DNA of 60,890 bases from Thermoflexales bacterium (GTDB lineage: Bacteria > Chloroflexota > Anaerolineae > J036 > Brachytrichaceae). The notes under the pieces were generated by a model. The model saw nothing but the letters and a program-made list of their open reading frames with translations, was not told the DNA's origin and did not search any database. Position numbers and translations under genes: made by a program. Below, in pieces: positions 59,941-60,890 of the stretch (within the stretch, counting starts at the first letter, position 1; each line of letters opens with the position of its first letter). The stretch is taken from the NCBI GenBank assembly GCA_025057935.1, contig JANWUW010000055.1, forward strand, positions 1 through 60,890, written 5' to 3'.

Positions 59941-60890
59941 ATGCGTGTTGCACTTCAACCTGCGCTGCCGCGGCTGCGCTCGCGCCGTTGGGTGAGCTCG
60001 TGGGTGAGCAACGCACTCGTGGCGCTGATCTTGGCAGCGATGCTGCTGCCGATTGCGCTCACAGTGGTGACCTCCTTAAAGCGCGAAGCCGATGTGCTGC
60101 GCCGACCTCCGGTGCTTTTCCCTTGCGATGCCCCCGATGGCACGTGGAGCTTAAGCCATTGCCGTTTTGTGTTTGAGGGCTATGAGCGCGTGCTGGTGCC
60201 AAAGCCTGCGCCGGGCTCGCTGTTCGGCTTTGAGCTCACGGGGCGCATGTTCAGCACCTATGTGCCCAACACGCTGCTATACGCCTTCAGCTCGGCGGCG
60301 TTGGTGTTTGTGTTGGCGGGCTTAGGGGGCTACGCCTTCTCACGCTACCGCTTTCGTGGTCGGCGGCTGCTGCTTGTGGCGATCCTTGCTATCACCGGAA
60401 TACCGCTATTGACCAACCTGCTTGCGCTGTACCAAATGGCGGTTGACCTGCGCAAGGCGGGCATCCCCGGCTATGACGAGCGCATGTTCATGGTGCTGGT
60501 GTATGTGGGTTTCCAATTGCCGTTTGCGGTGTGGGTGGTGAAGAACTTCTTCGACACGATCCCGCGCGAATTGGAAGAGGCTGCGTTCATAGATGGCTGC
60601 ACGCCGCTGTGCGCGCTGCGACGCGTTGTGATCCCGCTCGCGACACCGGGCTTGATGGCAGCGTTTTTGCTGTGCTTCGTCAACGTGTGGAACGAATTCA
60701 TCGCCGGCTTCCTGCTGCTCACGCGCCGCGAGGTGCGCACGGCGATGTTCGGCATGTACGACTTCCTCAGCCAAAACATCATCAACTATCAAGTGATCGC
60801 AGCCGCGTGCGTGCTCATTGCCGCGCCGGTGGTGATCCTGTTTTTGTTCACGCGGCGTGTGTTCTTCGAGGCGATGACCGAGGGGGCGAT
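59941..60890 (+). CDS. Carbohydrate ABC transporter permease (MalG-like), cut by window end
   Basis: The frame from ATG 59941 runs 316 codons to the window edge without a stop. Helices begin at residue 26; the EAA loop E-E-A-A-F-I-D-G-C-T near residue 218 and the following helix pairs match MalG. A segment of about 40 residues between helices 1 and 2 is longer than usual. It completes the two-permease set with the gene before it. Confidence 0.92.
   Translation, partial: MRVALQPALPRLRSRRWVSSWVSNALVALILAAMLLPIALTVVTSLKREADVLRRPPVLFPCDAPDGTWSLSHCRFVFEGYERVLVPKPAPGSLFGFELTGRMFSTYVPNTLLYAFSSAALVFVLAGLGGYAFSRYRFRGRRLLLVAILAITGIPLLTNLLALYQMAVDLRKAGIPGYDERMFMVLVYVGFQLPFAVWVVKNFFDTIPRELEEAAFIDGCTPLCALRRVVIPLATPGLMAAFLLCFVNVWNEFIAGFLLLTRREVRTAMFGMYDFLSQNIINYQVIAAACVLIAAPVVILFLFTRRVFFEAMTEGA

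Overview
The window is about 61 kb of compact, GC-rich bacterial chromosome with roughly 50 protein genes, two tRNA genes and no insertion sequence, prophage or CRISPR array. No stretch without a gene exceeds 300 bases; the longest gaps are 26148-26370, 34478-34687, 55827-56045 and 57282-57471. Gene content suggests a free-living member of the Chloroflexota: many lipoproteins and PD40/TolB-like propellers, a SdrD-like plus FAS1 secreted protein, a eukaryotic-type Ser/Thr kinase with a Pro/Thr-rich tail, YtxH and YugP homologues, and no LPS genes. This placement is inference from gene content, not a database match.

Layout. 1-9.6 kb: an edge-truncated 2-hydroxyacid dehydrogenase with an altered active-site motif, a UbiB/AarF kinase, a lectin-like protein, a lipoprotein, glmS, and a ThiP-like permease with its NMT1-type binding lipoprotein. 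9.6-24.6 kb: CYTH-CHAD, an amidase, a Big/PD40 protein, ndk-gltX, FmdB-cobW, YitT, clpS, a PD40 lipoprotein, tRNA-Lys, YugP, a uridine phosphorylase coupled to a phosphoribosyltransferase, and an MBOAT O-acyltransferase preceded by a previously unmarked 39-residue microprotein. 24.7-36 kb: a GSA-aminomutase-like aminotransferase, YtxH and a small membrane protein, tRNA-Pro, the pstS-pstC-pstA-pstB phosphate operon, a FAS1 protein, Nnr and two envelope proteins. 36-47 kb: dnaK, CPBP protease, Ser/Thr kinase, efp, a large Tat-exported VWA protein, a UbiD-family decarboxylase and a SRPBCC-PDZ-DinB fusion. 47-61 kb: a catalytically degenerate signal peptidase-like protein, an M20 peptidase, a class V aminotransferase, an MFS protein, mfd, a small membrane protein, a TPR protein and a sugar ABC transporter cut by the window end.

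Expression logic. Two modes are visible. At about sixteen genes a -10-like hexamer, most often TACAAT followed by C, sits only 6-13 bases before the start codon with no room for a Shine-Dalgarno site; these look like leaderless or near-leaderless mRNAs and they decide several starts. Secreted or abundant products (pstS, dnaK, FAS1 protein, sugar-binding protein, ndk, YugP, aminotransferase) instead have longer leaders with GGAGG-like sites. Convergent genes usually abut or overlap with no terminator hairpin.

Most notable: the microprotein at 24618-24499 is one transmembrane helix with an outward tail ending in W-I-Y-Q-G-F, matching the C-terminal FxYxxF-type motif of DltX, the acyl-carrier partner of the MBOAT protein DltB. 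It lies directly upstream of, and overlaps, an MBOAT gene that has no dlt genes nearby. Also of note are 11-bp-periodic TTTAAC-like arrays (possible Pho boxes) before both pstS and the FAS1 gene, a PstA with a large helical-repeat insert, the SRPBCC-PDZ-DinB fusion, and a signal peptidase homologue lacking both catalytic residues.
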